Part shown: in pieces, positions 8,537-16,521 of the stretch
How the letters are laid out: every line of letters begins with the position of its first letter
How positions within the stretch are numbered: the first letter of the stretch is position 1
Assembly (NCBI GenBank): GCA_022821085.1
Contig: JAJEEG010000002.1
Span: 437,180 to 501,179, forward strand
Direction: 5' to 3'
Length of the DNA: 64,000 nucleotides
DNA from: Candidatus Latescibacterota bacterium
Lineage (GTDB): Bacteria; JAAXHH01
The notes under the pieces: generated by a model
What the model was told of the DNA's origin: nothing
Database searches by the model: none
Seen by the model: only the letters and a program-made list of their open reading frames with translations
Program-made: the position numbers and the translations under genes

Positions 8537-8830
8537 CTAGCGAGGGTCGACTGACGGCCATGGAACCTCTACGCTCTGGATGGTCGACTCGGTCGGATTC
8601 GGCAGGAGATGGATGAATTCCTTGCCTGCTTCCATATCCAGGTCCGGCCCCATGGGATTCGGACCTCCTTGCTCATCCAGAAAGTCCAGATACCGCTCTA
8701 TCGCGGGTATCGTCCGATCACGGGCTTCCTCGACCGTGGGCGCATTGCTGTGGATACCGGGCAAGGACGGGCAGAACGCATGAAACTGTTCGCCGTCAGA
8801 TTCTATGACAACAGTAACTCTGGTCTTCAT
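8537..8830 (-). CDS. HicB-like antitoxin-family protein (orphan)
   Basis: 97 aa from the ATG at 8830, chosen because it gives the standard HicB start (MKTRVTVVIESDGEQFHAFC) with an AGAGAAG ribosome-binding sequence; an in-frame ATG at 8899 would add an unrelated 23 residues. The N-terminal partial RNase H-like fold, with the FCPSLPGIHSNAPTVEEA segment, is characteristic. The C-terminal DNA-binding domain of full-length HicB is missing or very short. HicB neutralises the HicA mRNA interferase, but no HicA reading frame was found on either side, so this is either a solitary regulator or a remnant of a toxin-antitoxin pair. A good promoter lies at 8922-8950. Confidence 0.72.
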   Translation of the reverse strand: MKTRVTVVIESDGEQFHAFCPSLPGIHSNAPTVEEARDRTIPAIERYLDFLDEQGGPNPMGPDLDMEAGKEFIHLLPNPTESTIQSVEVPWPSVDPR

Positions 8831-8921
8831 GGTGATCTTCTCTTCGATTGCGCGGACTGTGCGGGCCATGCTGGCCATGCTGGCCGGTGGTAGCAGCATT
8901 TCGGCACCGTCCGCCTGTTAA

Positions 8922-8950
8922 AATATGACGCGGGTTGTCCGCAGGGTCAA
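8922..8950 (-). promoter_or_regulatory. sigma-70-type promoter for the HicB-like gene
   Basis: On the minus strand TTGACC (8945-8950) is separated by exactly 17 bases from CATATT (8922-8927). The spacer holds an imperfect palindrome (GCGGG-TTG-TCCGC) that could be an operator. The leader to the gene start would be about 85 bases. Confidence 0.5.
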
Positions 8951-9121
8951 CGGAAACAGATCGCAGTACACAGGTATCGCCTCACGGATTCGAACTTGCA
9001 TGGGCAGCGTAATTGTCAGCGTCACTGTGGTATTTAACGAGGCCCTGTTATATGGAATAGTCGGAGCGTGAACTACAATCTAGCATCCGGGGCGACAAAA
9101 AAGACGTCATGTGATAAGACC

Positions 9122-10312
9122 TCATACGTTCTGGTCGCCGTGCAACGCCGCCAGGTTGTCCACGTACTTGTGCCCACTGCCCGTATTGAAGAGCACGACC
9201 CGGTCTGACCGGTCGATGCGTCCGAGTGCGATCATCTTCCGCAGTCCGGCCAGCACGGCGCCGCCTTCGGGCGCCGCGAAGATGCCCTCGCAGGCCCCGA
9301 TCTCCCGCACGCCGCTCACCATGTCGCCGTCGGGAACGGCCACCGCGTCTCCTCCGCTTTCCCGAATCGCGGACAGCATCAATTTGTCCCCCACGGCGGC
9401 GGGTACGCGCAGCCCGCTGGCGAGCGTATGGGCGTTCTCCCACTCCGGTGCGTCCGGCCACTGCTGTTCCCAGGCCCGGACTATGGGCTGGCAGCCGGCG
9501 GCCTGCACCGCGATCATGCGGGGCCGTTCCGGTCCGATCCATCCGAGGGCTTCCATCTCGGAGAAGGCCTTCCACATGCCGATCAGTCCGGTCCCGCCCC
9601 CCGCCGGATAGAGGACCGCGTCCGGCAGGACCCAGCCGCACTGTTCGGCCAGTTCGTACCCCATGGTCTTCTTGCCCTCCACGCGGTAGGGCTCCTTCAG
9701 GGTGGAGACGTCGAACCATCCTTCCGTGTCCTTCCGCGCGGCCACCTGCTTGCCGCAATCCGTGATCAGGCCGTCCACGAGTTCCACCACCGCGCCGTGG
9801 GCCCGGCACTCGACGATGAAGGGCCGGGGGGTGTCCCGGGGCATGAATACGTGCACGGGGATGCCCGCCTTTGCGCCGTAGGCCGACAGTGCGCCCGCCG
9901 CGTTGCCGGCGGAAGGTATGGCCAGGGATTCCGCCCCCAGTTCCAGGGCGCGGGACACCGCCATGGCCAGGCCCCGGGCCTTGAACGAGCCGGTGGGATT
10001 GACGGATTCGTCCTTGATGTAGAGCCCGTCCATGCCCATCCGCTGGCCCAGGCGCCGGGCGTGCATCAGGGGCGTGCCGCCCTCGCCCAGGGTGACGATG
10101 GCCGATCCGTCGCGCATGGGGAGCATCTCTCGGTAGCGCCACAGGGTCGGTTCGCGCATCGCCAGGATGTCCGGGGTCAGTGCCTTTCCTGCCTCGTCGG
10201 TGTCGTACCGGGCGAGCAGCGGCCGCCCGCAGTCGGGGCACAGGTTCCGCAGCCGGTCCGCCGGCAGCCTTTCGCCGCAGTCGCTGCATTCCAGGTCGAC
10301 CAGAAAGCTCAT
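9122..10312 (-). CDS. thrC: threonine synthase
   Basis: 396 aa PLP enzyme that converts O-phosphohomoserine to threonine. The N-terminus holds a small zinc-ribbon-like element (CSDCG and CPDCG, residues 9-29), found in one threonine synthase subgroup. The PLP lysine is K111 in NPTGSFKARG, and the phosphate-binding loops SAGNAAGALSAYG and YPAGGGTGLIGMW are present. Start ATG at 10312 has GAGAGGAA upstream. It begins 11 bases after the end of the DUF1207-like gene on the same strand, so the two may be co-transcribed, though no functional link is evident. The related threonine dehydratase or cysteate synthase families are less likely because of the zinc element. Confidence 0.85.
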   Translation of the reverse strand: MSFLVDLECSDCGERLPADRLRNLCPDCGRPLLARYDTDEAGKALTPDILAMREPTLWRYREMLPMRDGSAIVTLGEGGTPLMHARRLGQRMGMDGLYIKDESVNPTGSFKARGLAMAVSRALELGAESLAIPSAGNAAGALSAYGAKAGIPVHVFMPRDTPRPFIVECRAHGAVVELVDGLITDCGKQVAARKDTEGWFDVSTLKEPYRVEGKKTMGYELAEQCGWVLPDAVLYPAGGGTGLIGMWKAFSEMEALGWIGPERPRMIAVQAAGCQPIVRAWEQQWPDAPEWENAHTLASGLRVPAAVGDKLMLSAIRESGGDAVAVPDGDMVSGVREIGACEGIFAAPEGGAVLAGLRKMIALGRIDRSDRVVLFNTGSGHKYVDNLAALHGDQNV

Positions 10313-10323
10313 TATCGTTCCTC

Positions 10324-11325
10324 TCACAGGTCGAAGAACAGCCCGATGCCCGCGTAGTCGTCTTCCAGGTGATGAAACTGTCCGTGGTCGCTGCGGCCCC
10401 CGTGGTATACGAAAGCAACGCGAAGACCCCGGGAAGCCCCGTTGTGAAACAGCAGTCCCGCGTGAGCCGTGCGGTTGACCGAGATCTCCCCGTCCCGGAA
10501 CAGCCGAACGTCGCAGGCCAGGTAGGCCCGGGTTGCACCGCCATCGCCCGCGAAGGGACGGAAGACCAGCTCGGCGCCGCCCTGGACCCGCCACCGCCGC
10601 ACATCCGGGATGGCGTGGTTCGACCACCGCAGGCTGCCGTAGACGCGGGCGGAACCGATCGAGGAACCGACGGCGGATCCTGGCGCGAAGCGCATCTCGC
10701 GGGCGCCGTAAAGCGTGAAATACTCCCGGCTGTAGGTTATGGCCCCCATGGCCTGGTCCGCCCGGTCCGCCCGGTCCGCCCGGTCCACCCGGTCCGCCTG
10801 GTCTGTCCGGCCCGTCTGACCTGCCTGACCTGTCTTGCCCGGTCCGCCGTACCCGCCGTACCCGCCGTACCCGTCGTACCCGTCGGCCAGGTGGGCGCTC
10901 ACGTGGGCGTATTCGAACCGCCAGGTGATCCGGTCGTTGCCCAGGTCCGCGTGGAAGCCGATCAGGTAGTCGGCGGTCTCGAGGGGGAAGGTCGTTCCCG
11001 ACCGGCGCAGCTTCGAGAAGACGCCGGCATGTATCCCGGTCCGGAAGTGCAGGTCGCTGTCCGCGCCCCACGCATAGTCGGCAGCTTCCCAGGAACCGCC
11101 GATGTCGCCGTTCAGCCGGTCGCCCAGGTTGGACGTTACCGCCAGCCGCGCCTCGGTCGGGTCGGCCAGCAGCGGGCGGAACAGCCGCTGTTGCGGAGCG
11201 GCGAAGCTCCAGGTCCCCGCCGCGGCGTCCCCGGCCGAACCCGGTGCAAGGCCGAGTGCCAGGAGAACAACACCGGCAAAGACCGGCAGGCGCGTTGCGG
11301 AAAGGCCTTCCGTCCTGCGGATCAT
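10324..11325 (-). CDS. DUF1207-like outer-membrane/envelope protein with repeat insert
   Basis: 333 aa from the ATG at 11325; the first 33 residues then form a Sec signal peptide ending near AAAG. Earlier in-frame starts precede no signal-like sequence. The mature protein (SFAAPQQRLFRPLLADPTEA and onward) resembles the DUF1207 family of periplasmic or outer-membrane beta-barrel proteins: alternating aromatic strands and a C-terminal aromatic residue (FFDL end). Residues about 150-200 form an insertion of Tyr-Gly-Gly and Asp-Arg-Ala triplets produced by two arrays of 9-bp repeats. Such an insertion would sit in a surface or periplasmic loop. Function unknown. Confidence 0.7.
   Translation of the reverse strand: MIRRTEGLSATRLPVFAGVVLLALGLAPGSAGDAAAGTWSFAAPQQRLFRPLLADPTEARLAVTSNLGDRLNGDIGGSWEAADYAWGADSDLHFRTGIHAGVFSKLRRSGTTFPLETADYLIGFHADLGNDRITWRFEYAHVSAHLADGYDGYGGYGGYGGPGKTGQAGQTGRTDQADRVDRADRADRADQAMGAITYSREYFTLYGAREMRFAPGSAVGSSIGSARVYGSLRWSNHAIPDVRRWRVQGGAELVFRPFAGDGGATRAYLACDVRLFRDGEISVNRTAHAGLLFHNGASRGLRVAFVYHGGRSDHGQFHHLEDDYAGIGLFFDL
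10755..10879. repeat. two 9-bp tandem arrays inside the DUF1207-like gene
   Basis: GGTCCGCCC-type units run from 10755 to 10808 (three perfect, then variants), and CCGCCGTAC-type units run from 10844 to 10879 (three perfect plus one CCGTCGTAC). Both keep the reading frame and encode Asp-Arg-Ala and Tyr-Gly-Gly repeats on the minus strand. Confidence 0.9.
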
Positions 11326-11671
11326 GCCCGTTCTGGTTTTGTGTTGTAATGCGGAATTACTTTTGTTTATTTGAATAAATAGAATGTGTAAATTCCTTCG
11401 TTTACCATGCCTTGTTTTCGCGGAATCAGACACCAGCGAACCGAGCCTGTAACCTGTTCCGCTTGCCATACATAGACTGTAATCGTGTCATCTGAACTCA
11501 GAGGAAGGATTCCGTATTCTTTCCGCGTGTTTTCTGACCGTTTGTACGTCTGCCATAGTAATTAAAGGAATCAGCTGTGGCAAGGATAGCCCGGCGAGCC
11601 CGGCGGCGCTTCCCGACCGGGTTTACATTCCTTCACTCACCGTACTTCCGTCCCGCAATCGCCACGGCCTC
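11326..11671. other. divergent intergenic region
   Basis: 346 bases between divergent genes. The half next to the minus gene is AT-rich (about 11330-11400) and is the likely promoter side for the DUF1207-like gene. The other half is GC-rich and contains no clear ribosome-binding sequence before the 11672 start. No RNA gene or repeat was recognised. Confidence 0.4.
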
Positions 11672-14600
11672 ATGTCTTTCCTGTCGCGAACCCGGGTCGC
11701 CCTGCTGATACTGTTGGGCGGAACGCTATATGCCGGATCTTCCCACGCCCAGGAGACACACCCCTTCGTCAGCAATCTCAGCCAGGGGAGTACTGGAACG
11801 GCGAGCCCTTCACTCTGGAATCGCGCCCAGGGCTTTGACACCGGTTCACACCAGGATGGCTATACGCTTCGCAATGTCCAGATCTTCATGGGGGACACAC
11901 AGTATTTCAAAGTGTCCGTATGCCCGACCGATTCGAACGGCCAACCGCCCACTGACCGGCATGGCGCCACGGGATCAGGCTGCACCGAGCTTGCGCTTCC
12001 GTCCCCCAAACAATCGGGCACGGTAACCTTCAACGCGCCATCAGGCACGACGCTTCTGCCGGATACCACGTACTCGGTTTTCATCGAATTCGGGAGCAAC
12101 TATTCACTGGCCCGCACGAGTTCCGATAACGAGGACGAAAATCCCACGGAGGGATGGAGCATCGCGAACGGATACCTTTTCCAGCAACTCAATTCGGGCT
12201 ATATCGCCTCCGACCCCTCCACTCCTGACAGGTTTATATGGCGAACGAGCAGGTACTCGTTCCGCATGACCGTCAACGGGGTAACTGCCACGGGCAAGCC
12301 GAATATCGAGGGGCGTACGTTCGTGCCGGCTCTGCTGACCGTCGACACTTCGGAAATAGGTTCACTGAGCGGACTGACCGATCCCGATTTCACCTACCAG
12401 TGGATCCGGGTGGATGCCAACGGCACGAATCCTGTGAACGTGGGGACGGACTCGACGTACACGCTGACCGATAGCGACGCGGGCAAACAGATCAAGGTGA
12501 AGGTCGGGTTCGTCGACGACTTAGGAAGAACCGACTCGGTTACCAGCGACGCGTTTCCGTCTGTCGACGACACGGTCGGGGAAGCTGCCGTATGCAATGT
12601 GCCCTCACTCACCGGGGGCGCCGCCATCATCTGGTCCGGAAACATGAGGTTGGGAGAACATACCGATTCAGCGCTGGGCGACCTGGCCGGTTATTCGTCC
12701 GTCGGCACGGGCTTTGGCACCCTGAACGACCCGACTTTCCGGTTCGACCCCGACGGCGCCGAGTACACGATAACGGATATCCACCATAATTCCGGTTCCG
12801 GACACACTATAAACCTGGGCCTCGACCAGGCTTTCAGCGCCGACGAAAAACGCACGCTGACGCTGTATGGCTGTAGTGAACCTCTGTATCTGATGGACAC
12901 GGCCAATCCACAAACGGTGGACGGCCGGGTGATATACAAGTGGGAGAACACGGGTCTCATCTGGTCTTCCTACATCGTCAAAACGCTATACCTCGTGCGG
13001 GACGAGGAGGCTCCCGAATTCAGTAGTGTGGCGATCGACACGACCGCCATCGCGTTGACCTTCACCGAAGACCTGGCCAGTAACCCGCCGCCCGTCACCG
13101 CGTTCACGGTAAACAGGAGGACATCGGCAGGCGTGCGGAATACGGTAGGCCTGACGGGAGCCGCGACTATCGAAGGAGCGGTGCTGACCCTGACCCTCAG
13201 CAGCGCGGTTACCGATACCGACATACTGAGCGTCGTCTATGCAAAGCCGGAATCCGGCAATAAGCTGAGCGATCTCTTTTTGAACGAAGTGGCCGAATTT
13301 ACGACCCCGGCTTTCTCCATCGGCGTGATGGGTTTGGGCTGCCTGGCGCCCGATCTGGGGGACCGCGAGAAGGTCTGGGAAGGGGATCTCAGTGTGGGAG
13401 TGTACCGCGTCGGACAACGGAAGGAGATCATCACGGGCTACGGTTACGACAGCGTGCAGGGGTTCGGTTCGCTGGATCCGGACAACTTCACGATCGGCGG
13501 TAACGACAAATATGGTATCAAATTGGTGTTGTTGTACGATCAGCCCAATCCAGGTGTGTCGGTGTATCAGCCCGGCGATTTCGTGTTCGTCCTGGACCGG
13601 GCGCTGAAACCGGAAGTGAGGGCTGATCTCCAACTGCACGTTTGCGATGCGGCCCCCTTTGAATTCGCGGCGGCGGACAGCCTGGTATATACGAACAATG
13701 CCGGCCAGAAGGAATACGACTATTCCTGGAGCAGTGTCGAACTGGAATGGGCGAACATCTTCGACCGGAAGCTTACGCTGAGCCGGGCGATGGAGGAGCA
13801 GTCCAGTCAGCAACAGTCCCCCGAGACGATCGCCGAAACCGCAACGGCTGGACCGGAAGCACGTTTCGCAAGCCTTCCCGACCGGCATGACGGTGCGTCG
13901 GAGATCCGTTTCGAACTGCATTTCTCCGAAGAGCCCGATGAGTTGAGCTACCTCACGGTGCGGAACGGTCTGCTCGAAGTGTCAGGCGGGACCGTCACGG
14001 GCGCGCGTCGCATGATCCCGCACAACGACACGAGCTGGTTGGTTACGGTCGAGCCGTCGAGCGGCGGGGATATCTTCATATCGATCCCCGCGCGGCCCTG
14101 CGGCGCAACGAATTCCGTCTGTTTTGACGGGCGGCCGCTTGCGACGTCCGTTACAACCTTCGTGCCGGGGGTGGAGTTCTTCGCGGTGTTCAGCAAGGTA
14201 CCGAAAGAGCACGACGGAGTGAATTCCATCGTGATCGAAATGCAGATCACCGACCAGCCCGATGGGTTAAGCTATCTCACGGTGCAAGACGGACTTTTCG
14301 AAGTGTCGGGCGGTAGCATTGAAAGGGCGTGGCGGCTCAATCCCCCCGACAACAAGGGCTGGGGTTTGCGTATCGTTCCCGATGGCACAGGAGACGTCGT
14401 GGTGCGGCTTCGCGAAACCACGGACTGCGGCTCGCCGCCCGGCGTGTGTACCGAGGACGGCCGCATGCTGCCGGGGAATCTGCAGGCCACCGTGTACGGT
14501 CCCGCCGTCCTCTCGGTCTCCGACGCTGAGGTGCGCGAAGGCCCGGCCGCGAACCTGGAATTCACGGTAAGCTTGAGCAGGCAGCGCTACAAGGCCACGG

Positions 14601-16312
14601 AGGTGACGTATACTACTTCGGACAGCACCGCTCGAACGGCGGATGGCGACTATACCGCCGTTTCGGGCACGCTGGTCTTGCCCGCCCTGCAGACGGGCGG
14701 GACCATCTCGGTGCCGGTTCTGGACGACGATCTCAACGAGGGGACGGAATACCTGGTCCTGACTCTATCCGCCGCCAGCGGGGCGGTGTTCGGGGATTCG
14801 ATAGCCATCGGGACGATAATCAACAGCGATCCTCTGCCGGACGCCTGGCTTGCCAGATTCGGCCGTTCGGTATCGGACCAGGTGATGCGGTCCGTCGAAA
14901 GAAGACTCGAAAGCGGTTCCAGGTCCTCCCACCTGACCATCAGTGGAAGGGAAATCAGCCGGTTGTGGGATAGAAGCGAAGCATACCGGTTGCAGACAGG
15001 ACTGGTAACGCTGCTCGGCCTGACTGGCGCATTTGAAGGGTCCGCCGGCAACAACTCCGGTGGCGGCATCGGGATCGCCGGCCAAAAACGCTCCGCCTCA
15101 CACTCCGGTGGCGCCCGCATACCCGATCCGCGCGCACTGGTCAGCTCGACTTCCTTCCATTTTAACAGGGATACGGGATCCGGTACGGGCGGCGGCTCGC
15201 GCCGTATTTCGGCCTGGGGCGAGTACGCCTTCACCCGGTTCAACGGCAATGAAGACGGGCTTTCTCTCGAAGGCGACGTAAATACTGCAATCGTCGCGCT
15301 GGACGGACAGTGGGGACGCAGAACAGCCGGCGTCGCCTTCTCATACAGTGAAGGACGCGGCGGATACACCCGGCCCGATGCCGGGTCCGACGCAACGGGT
15401 GGTACGATCGGCAGCACGCTGGCCGCTTTCTATCCCTACGTCCATTACCGACACAATCGCCGCACGTCTGTCTGGGGCCTGCTGGGGTACGGACGGGGCA
15501 ACCTCGAGGTTACCCCGGACGAAACAGAGTCTATACTGGAAACGGAAGTGAGCAATGCCATGGCGGCCCTGGGCGCACGGGGTCTTCTCACGATGCATTC
15601 CGCCGGGGCCGGACTGGTTGACCTGGCAGTACGATCGGATGTCCTGCTTACCCGTACCACTTCCGCATCGATTGCCGGACTGTCGGCCGGGAAGGGCGCG
15701 ACGAGCCGGATGCGGCTTATCCTCGAAAGCTCCGGCGCGTTGCCCCTTCTGGGCGGCATCCTCACGCCAAACCTGGAAACCGGCCTTCGTTATGATGGCG
15801 GAGACGCGGAGACGGGTGCGGGGATCGAGGCGGGCGGCGGCCTGGGTTGGATCGTCGGTCCCCTGTCAATGCGGGTGAATGCACACAGGCTGCTCGTACA
15901 CAACGATGGCGCGTACGAGGAGTGGGGTTACGGTGCGTCGATGCGTTACGAAGCAGGCACGGCGGCTGACGGCCGCGGCCTTCGTCTTCGCCTTGGTTCC
16001 CGCCGGGGAGCGTCGCCCGGCGGCGTGCAAAGGCTCTGGTCGGCACGGACCGCCGTTGAAATGATGCCACGGGGCTCCCCGTCCCGAGACCAAGGCTACG
16101 ACGCCGAGGTCGGCTACGGCATCCGCAGCGGCGGCCTGTGGTACCCCTACCTGGCTGCGGACACCGACGCAGACGGCCACCACGAGACGCGTCTCGGCCT
16201 GACGGTCGTCGTCGGCAGCGTGTTCGACGCACGCCTGGAAATCAGCCGGTCCGGGGACGTCAGCCATCTGCCGGACGCCACTGTTATCATGCGCGGATCA
16301 TTGAGGTTCTAG
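11672..16312 (+). CDS. giant surface protein with SwmB-like, Calx-beta and autotransporter-like barrel domains
   Basis: 1546 aa. A Sec signal peptide (1-26, ending SHAQ) is followed by a beta-sandwich (about 30-205), an Ig-like region, and two copies of a cysteine-bracketed module, from CNVPS to LYGC (about 310-410) and from GCLAP to LHVC (about 555-665), with a SwmB-like domain between them. Two more related repeats (about 725-835 and 838-940) each contain SYLTV..GL.EVSGG. A Calx-beta domain (about 945-1050) precedes a C-terminal ~380-residue beta-barrel of autotransporter type ending in MRGSLRF. The layout suggests an outer-membrane-anchored adhesin or passenger displayed by the barrel. No secretion partner is nearby. 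A downstream hairpin at 16315-16339 may end transcription. Confidence 0.78.
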   Translation: MSFLSRTRVALLILLGGTLYAGSSHAQETHPFVSNLSQGSTGTASPSLWNRAQGFDTGSHQDGYTLRNVQIFMGDTQYFKVSVCPTDSNGQPPTDRHGATGSGCTELALPSPKQSGTVTFNAPSGTTLLPDTTYSVFIEFGSNYSLARTSSDNEDENPTEGWSIANGYLFQQLNSGYIASDPSTPDRFIWRTSRYSFRMTVNGVTATGKPNIEGRTFVPALLTVDTSEIGSLSGLTDPDFTYQWIRVDANGTNPVNVGTDSTYTLTDSDAGKQIKVKVGFVDDLGRTDSVTSDAFPSVDDTVGEAAVCNVPSLTGGAAIIWSGNMRLGEHTDSALGDLAGYSSVGTGFGTLNDPTFRFDPDGAEYTITDIHHNSGSGHTINLGLDQAFSADEKRTLTLYGCSEPLYLMDTANPQTVDGRVIYKWENTGLIWSSYIVKTLYLVRDEEAPEFSSVAIDTTAIALTFTEDLASNPPPVTAFTVNRRTSAGVRNTVGLTGAATIEGAVLTLTLSSAVTDTDILSVVYAKPESGNKLSDLFLNEVAEFTTPAFSIGVMGLGCLAPDLGDREKVWEGDLSVGVYRVGQRKEIITGYGYDSVQGFGSLDPDNFTIGGNDKYGIKLVLLYDQPNPGVSVYQPGDFVFVLDRALKPEVRADLQLHVCDAAPFEFAAADSLVYTNNAGQKEYDYSWSSVELEWANIFDRKLTLSRAMEEQSSQQQSPETIAETATAGPEARFASLPDRHDGASEIRFELHFSEEPDELSYLTVRNGLLEVSGGTVTGARRMIPHNDTSWLVTVEPSSGGDIFISIPARPCGATNSVCFDGRPLATSVTTFVPGVEFFAVFSKVPKEHDGVNSIVIEMQITDQPDGLSYLTVQDGLFEVSGGSIERAWRLNPPDNKGWGLRIVPDGTGDVVVRLRETTDCGSPPGVCTEDGRMLPGNLQATVYGPAVLSVSDAEVREGPAANLEFTVSLSRQRYKATEVTYTTSDSTARTADGDYTAVSGTLVLPALQTGGTISVPVLDDDLNEGTEYLVLTLSAASGAVFGDSIAIGTIINSDPLPDAWLARFGRSVSDQVMRSVERRLESGSRSSHLTISGREISRLWDRSEAYRLQTGLVTLLGLTGAFEGSAGNNSGGGIGIAGQKRSASHSGGARIPDPRALVSSTSFHFNRDTGSGTGGGSRRISAWGEYAFTRFNGNEDGLSLEGDVNTAIVALDGQWGRRTAGVAFSYSEGRGGYTRPDAGSDATGGTIGSTLAAFYPYVHYRHNRRTSVWGLLGYGRGNLEVTPDETESILETEVSNAMAALGARGLLTMHSAGAGLVDLAVRSDVLLTRTTSASIAGLSAGKGATSRMRLILESSGALPLLGGILTPNLETGLRYDGGDAETGAGIEAGGGLGWIVGPLSMRVNAHRLLVHNDGAYEEWGYGASMRYEAGTAADGRGLRLRLGSRRGASPGGVQRLWSARTAVEMMPRGSPSRDQGYDAEVGYGIRSGGLWYPYLAADTDADGHHETRLGLTVVVGSVFDARLEISRSGDVSHLPDATVIMRGSLRF

Positions 16313-16314
16313 AC

Positions 16315-16339
16315 GACAACGCCCCGCCAGGCGTTTGTC
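16315..16339 (+). terminator. likely terminator after the surface-protein gene
   Basis: GACAACGCC and GGCGTTTGTC pair with a one-base bulge around a CCGCCA loop, immediately downstream of the stop codon, and are followed by the T-containing stretch TTATGTTTA. The T-run is interrupted, so strength is uncertain. Confidence 0.5.
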
Positions 16340-16431
16340 TTATGTTTACGTCATGAGTCCCGGACAAATGCAAAGATCGCTCAAAGACCGATGAACAAGG
16401 CGTTTTGCCCGTATCGTCGGGCGGAATGTGC

Positions 16432-16460
16432 TTGACACAGCCGGCGTCTTTCGATTAGTT
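16432..16460 (+). promoter_or_regulatory. sigma-70-type promoter for aconitase
   Basis: A consensus TTGACA (16432-16437) is followed after 17 bases by TTAGTT (16455-16460), about 60 bases before the acnA start codon. Confidence 0.55.
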
Positions 16461-16521
16461 TGCGAAATCTTGTTCAAATTGGAAATCATGTAGCCAATCG
16501 GAATACCCGGAGTCGATTACA

